Part shown: positions 61,876-64,000 of the stretch, in pieces
How positions within the stretch are numbered: position 1 is the first letter of the stretch
Layout of the letters: each line of letters begins with the position of its first letter
Source of the DNA: Gp6-AA40 sp035293405
GTDB lineage: Bacteria > Acidobacteriota > Vicinamibacteria > Vicinamibacterales > UBA2999
DNA length: 64,000 nucleotides
Direction: 5' to 3'
Assembly (NCBI GenBank): GCA_035293405.1
Contig: DATDOE010000082.1
Location: forward strand, 4,019 to 68,018
Translations under genes and position numbers: made by a program
Notes under the pieces: generated by a model
The model's input: only the letters and a program-made list of their open reading frames with translations
Database searches by the model: none
Told to the model about the DNA's origin: nothing

Positions 61876-62466
61876 ATGAGTCAGCCAGACCGACGGATGC
61901 GTATCAACATCTTCGAAGGCACGCGGCGCATCATGCGACTTGTGATGGTGCTGTGGGTGATTGCTGCAGCATCGTTTGTCTACATCGAGAACGAGCCTCG
62001 ACTGATCTACTCGACGGTGATGCCCGAGCGAGCATTCGCCCTCACCGACGAGTGTCCGTTCAGCGCTCAGGAGCGCAGTGTTACCCGCGACGTGGACGGC
62101 TACCCTGGCGTCTACATCCGACTGTGCTTTCTGCCGACTAGCTACCTCGACCCGAAGGAGGGAACCGACCAGATCGTCTTCAAGATCGACACGAAGGACG
62201 GAGAGACGTGGTGGACTTCTGGTGACAAGTATTCCGCTGATGTCACTGGCTACATGAATCAACGTACCGCCGCGTTTAAGCTCGACCCGTCAGACGCAAA
62301 AGCGCGTGCGTCCCTCAGAGCGCAGATGTGGAAGAACTATCGCAATGGTGCTCTCATCATCGTCGGCGGGGTCGTCGTGCTCTTCGTGCTTCAGTTCGTG
62401 ATGGGTTGGATCGTGCGTGGATTCGCCGGCATCCCGATGGGTCAAGACTCGCGTCCTTCAATCTGA
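61876..62466 (+). CDS. Two-TM hypothetical protein, divergent from the nuclease operon
   Basis: 196 aa from ATG 61876, with GAGGCGAG close upstream. TM1 MRLVMVLWVIAAASFVYIE (about 20-38), an extracytoplasmic domain of about 110 residues with two Cys (TDECPFS, IRLCFLP) that could form a disulfide, and TM2 ALIIVGGVVVLFVLQFVMGW near 158-178. Not recognised. The 79-bp gap to the divergent operon includes a possible -10 (TATACC). Base composition is less GC-rich than the core genes. Confidence 0.7.
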   Translation: MSQPDRRMRINIFEGTRRIMRLVMVLWVIAAASFVYIENEPRLIYSTVMPERAFALTDECPFSAQERSVTRDVDGYPGVYIRLCFLPTSYLDPKEGTDQIVFKIDTKDGETWWTSGDKYSADVTGYMNQRTAAFKLDPSDAKARASLRAQMWKNYRNGALIIVGGVVVLFVLQFVMGWIVRGFAGIPMGQDSRPSI

Positions 62467-62541
62467 GGAAGCGATTGGAATGCTCCTCAGGGGCAGCTTT
62501 GCCGTCGTTTCCAGGGGCTTGGAAGGGTCGGATACAAGCGT

Positions 62542-63879
62542 CTAGCACTACTTTGTCACCTTCGGAGCGGCGCATTCCGGCGGAAGCTATCGAGCATCGA
62601 GAGTAGCCGTCGATTGTGGATGACGTAGAGCAGGCCCATGATCTCGCGGACCCAGCCGCGCACGACGGGCAGAGTAGGCGTGGGCTCGAAGGTGGCGCGT
62701 CCGCGTTCGAGCTGTAAGAAGGTGAAGGCGACGGCCGTCAGGACGACATGGTGCGCCCAGCCCTGATAGGTGCGGCCCTCGAAATGATCGAGGCCGAGAT
62801 CATCTTTGAGCTCGCGATACTGCTGTTCGATCGGCCAGCGGCTGCGGGCGAGCGCGACGAGGTCGACGAGCGCCGTCGTCTCCGGCAGGTGGAGCAGGTA
62901 GTACTTCCGTTCGTCGCTCGCGGAACGTTCACAGAGCAACCACCGGTCGCCGCGCCCCTTCGTCGGCCGGACGCGCATCGCACAGAAGCGTGCGGTCAAC
63001 GGACCGGCGGTGCCCGTCCCCCACGTGACGGACTCCCACGCGTCCTCGGGGGCCGACTGCGCAATCGCCGTCGCGGATTGCGGCCCCGGCACGCCGACCA
63101 CGGCGCACACGGCCTCGCCGCGAATCGCGACGCCATACGAGAGCCCGAGACGTTCCAAGCCGGCGCGGAACTCCGCGTTGCTCCCATAGTCCGCATCGAC
63201 CACGACACCGGTGATCGTGAAGCCCGCCTGCAGGATCGCGCGCACCTGCGCCAATGCGATGCGCCACTTCTCCCGAAACTGGAGCGTCGCGGGAATCCCT
63301 GCCGCGGCCCGGCGCGGCGCATCGTCGGTCCACGACGCGGGGACGTAGAGGTCGAACGCCAACGGCCACGTGCGTCCGTCGGCGATCAACGCACTCGACA
63401 CGGCCACCTGGCAATTGCCGATCTTGCCGAGCGCGCCACAGTACTGCCGCTGCACGCCTACCGAGCGCGTCCCCTGCTTCGGGAACCCGGTGTCGTCGAT
63501 CGCGAGGATCCCGGTGCGCACCGGGATCACGGTGCGGAGGTGTGCCCAGACGCGCGCCGCGTCCCACGGAGAATGCGTGATGAAGTGCTGGAGCGCCTGA
63601 TACTGGCCCGGATCGCTCAACCGCCCGTGCATCGCCTGCATGGACTTCCGCTCGCTGTCGTTCAGCAGGCCGTCGAGATACTGACTGGCGGCATCCCGCT
63701 GCGGCTGCCGGCTGAAGCAGGCGCTGAATCCATCGAGGTACTGGCCCAAGCGTCGCAGCAGTGCCCGCGCGGGCCCGGTGGTCACACGCGCAGCGTACCG
63801 AACTCCAGAAAAAAGTACAAGCTCGATTGCTCAGTCCGCGCGCCCATCAGGCCGAATCAATCTGACAAAGTAGTGCTAA
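62542..63879 (-). mobile_element. IS701-family-like insertion sequence
   Basis: About 1.34 kb. The 16-bp inverted repeat TAGCACTACTTTGTCA lies at 62543-62558 and, reversed, at 63863-63878. The outer tetranucleotides are CTAG and CTAA, both fitting the YTAR target preference of IS701 but differing by one base. It contains a single full-length transposase gene, so it may be active. Confidence 0.85.
62556..63785 (-). CDS. Transposase, IS701-like DDE family
   Basis: 409 aa, uninterrupted. Catalytic core: LAIDDTGFPKQGTRSVGVQRQY, GVVVDADYGSN, and IEQQYRELKDDLGLDHFEGR with the Glu, matching the D-D-E arrangement of IS701/IS4-superfamily transposases. The N-terminal part (LDGFSACFSRQPQRDAASQYLDGLL) is the family DNA-binding region. 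The stop codon lies inside the left inverted repeat. Confidence 0.93.
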   Translation of the reverse strand: MTTGPARALLRRLGQYLDGFSACFSRQPQRDAASQYLDGLLNDSERKSMQAMHGRLSDPGQYQALQHFITHSPWDAARVWAHLRTVIPVRTGILAIDDTGFPKQGTRSVGVQRQYCGALGKIGNCQVAVSSALIADGRTWPLAFDLYVPASWTDDAPRRAAAGIPATLQFREKWRIALAQVRAILQAGFTITGVVVDADYGSNAEFRAGLERLGLSYGVAIRGEAVCAVVGVPGPQSATAIAQSAPEDAWESVTWGTGTAGPLTARFCAMRVRPTKGRGDRWLLCERSASDERKYYLLHLPETTALVDLVALARSRWPIEQQYRELKDDLGLDHFEGRTYQGWAHHVVLTAVAFTFLQLERGRATFEPTPTLPVVRGWVREIMGLLYVIHNRRLLSMLDSFRRNAPLRR

Positions 63880-64000
63880 GCGCCCAGCTTGCCGCAATTC
63901 GCCAAGTCGTCACTGCCCCGACGTTGGTCTTAAGATCGGCAGCCGTGTAGGTCGGCGAAAACAGAGCCTTGAATTCTGGCCAACGCTCCGTCATCACGTC
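63857..64000 (-). pseudogene. ORF apparently interrupted by the IS701-like element
   Basis: On the minus strand the frame is open at the window edge and reads MTERWPEFKALFSP (ATG 63994) ... TNVGAVTTWRIAASWALS before entering the right inverted repeat and stopping in IS sequence. If the IS and one YTAR copy are removed, the frame continues on the other side at 62541 and lower (RRLYPTLPSPWKRRQ) to TGA at 62487-62489. The protein is not recognised, and the start may lie outside the window. Confidence 0.35.

Overview
The window looks like chromosome from a high-GC member of the Acidobacteriota, probably class Vicinamibacteria (inference). The pointers are an ADOP-type double-FtsX orphan permease (48895-51330), a VWFA-related acidobacterial secreted protein (8275-9177), a secreted carboxypeptidase-regulatory/haem protein (52021-54177), the long-form IspH, and dense gene packing with many 1-8 nt overlaps.

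Layout. 1-7.2 kb: signalling genes. These are the C-terminal end of a hybrid kinase (REC-REC-HPt), a response regulator with a zinc-ribbon-like tail, and a convergent operon redoxin -> periplasmic binding protein -> large multi-sensor hybrid kinase. 7.2-12.9 kb: TonB-like protein, VWA protein, a 54-aa TatA, RNase R and glycerate 2-kinase. 12.9-18 kb: a minus-strand run pckA-gatB-ftsE-ftsX plus a small CxxC protein behind a triple TTGACA repeat. 18.2-20.7 kb: ECF sigma factor/anti-sigma pair and ispH. 20.8-27.8 kb: a Spy-like protein followed by a complete tripartite RND efflux system (TolC-type, adaptor, AcrB-type), each with Gly-rich tracts. 27.9-29.2 kb: DksA-like zinc protein, ferritin-like protein, folK. 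29.2-33.3 kb: tesA-ybbA-ybbP. 33.3-43.6 kb: a Pgi without its usual transaldolase partner, PP2C phosphatase, two sigma-54 activators (one TPR-fused), a PilZ-like protein, a metallo-beta-lactamase-fold hydrolase, and an alpha/beta-hydrolase-like protein that lacks its nucleophile. 43.6-51.3 kb: a lipoprotein, M1 aminopeptidase, di-haem cytochrome c peroxidase, a small C2H2-like protein and the ADOP permease.

51.4-64 kb is accessory. It has an antitoxin with an intact palindromic operator and a deleted PIN toxin, several secreted proteins of unknown function, and an ankyrin lipoprotein with a strong operator-bearing promoter. A 1.6-kb cassette (DUF2158-like, membrane protein, NYN nuclease) follows, bounded by two truncated tRNA-Leu(UAA) 3' ends. 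Next are an intact but different tRNA-Leu(UAA), a PD-(D/E)XK-like nuclease with a two-TM partner, a divergent two-TM protein, and an IS701-like element that appears to interrupt a further ORF.

The best candidate for an undescribed system is 58.1-62.5 kb. It has two nuclease-plus-membrane-protein modules next to tRNA remnants, which is the architecture of an integration hotspot carrying defence or mobile-element genes. Functions there are inferred from motifs only.
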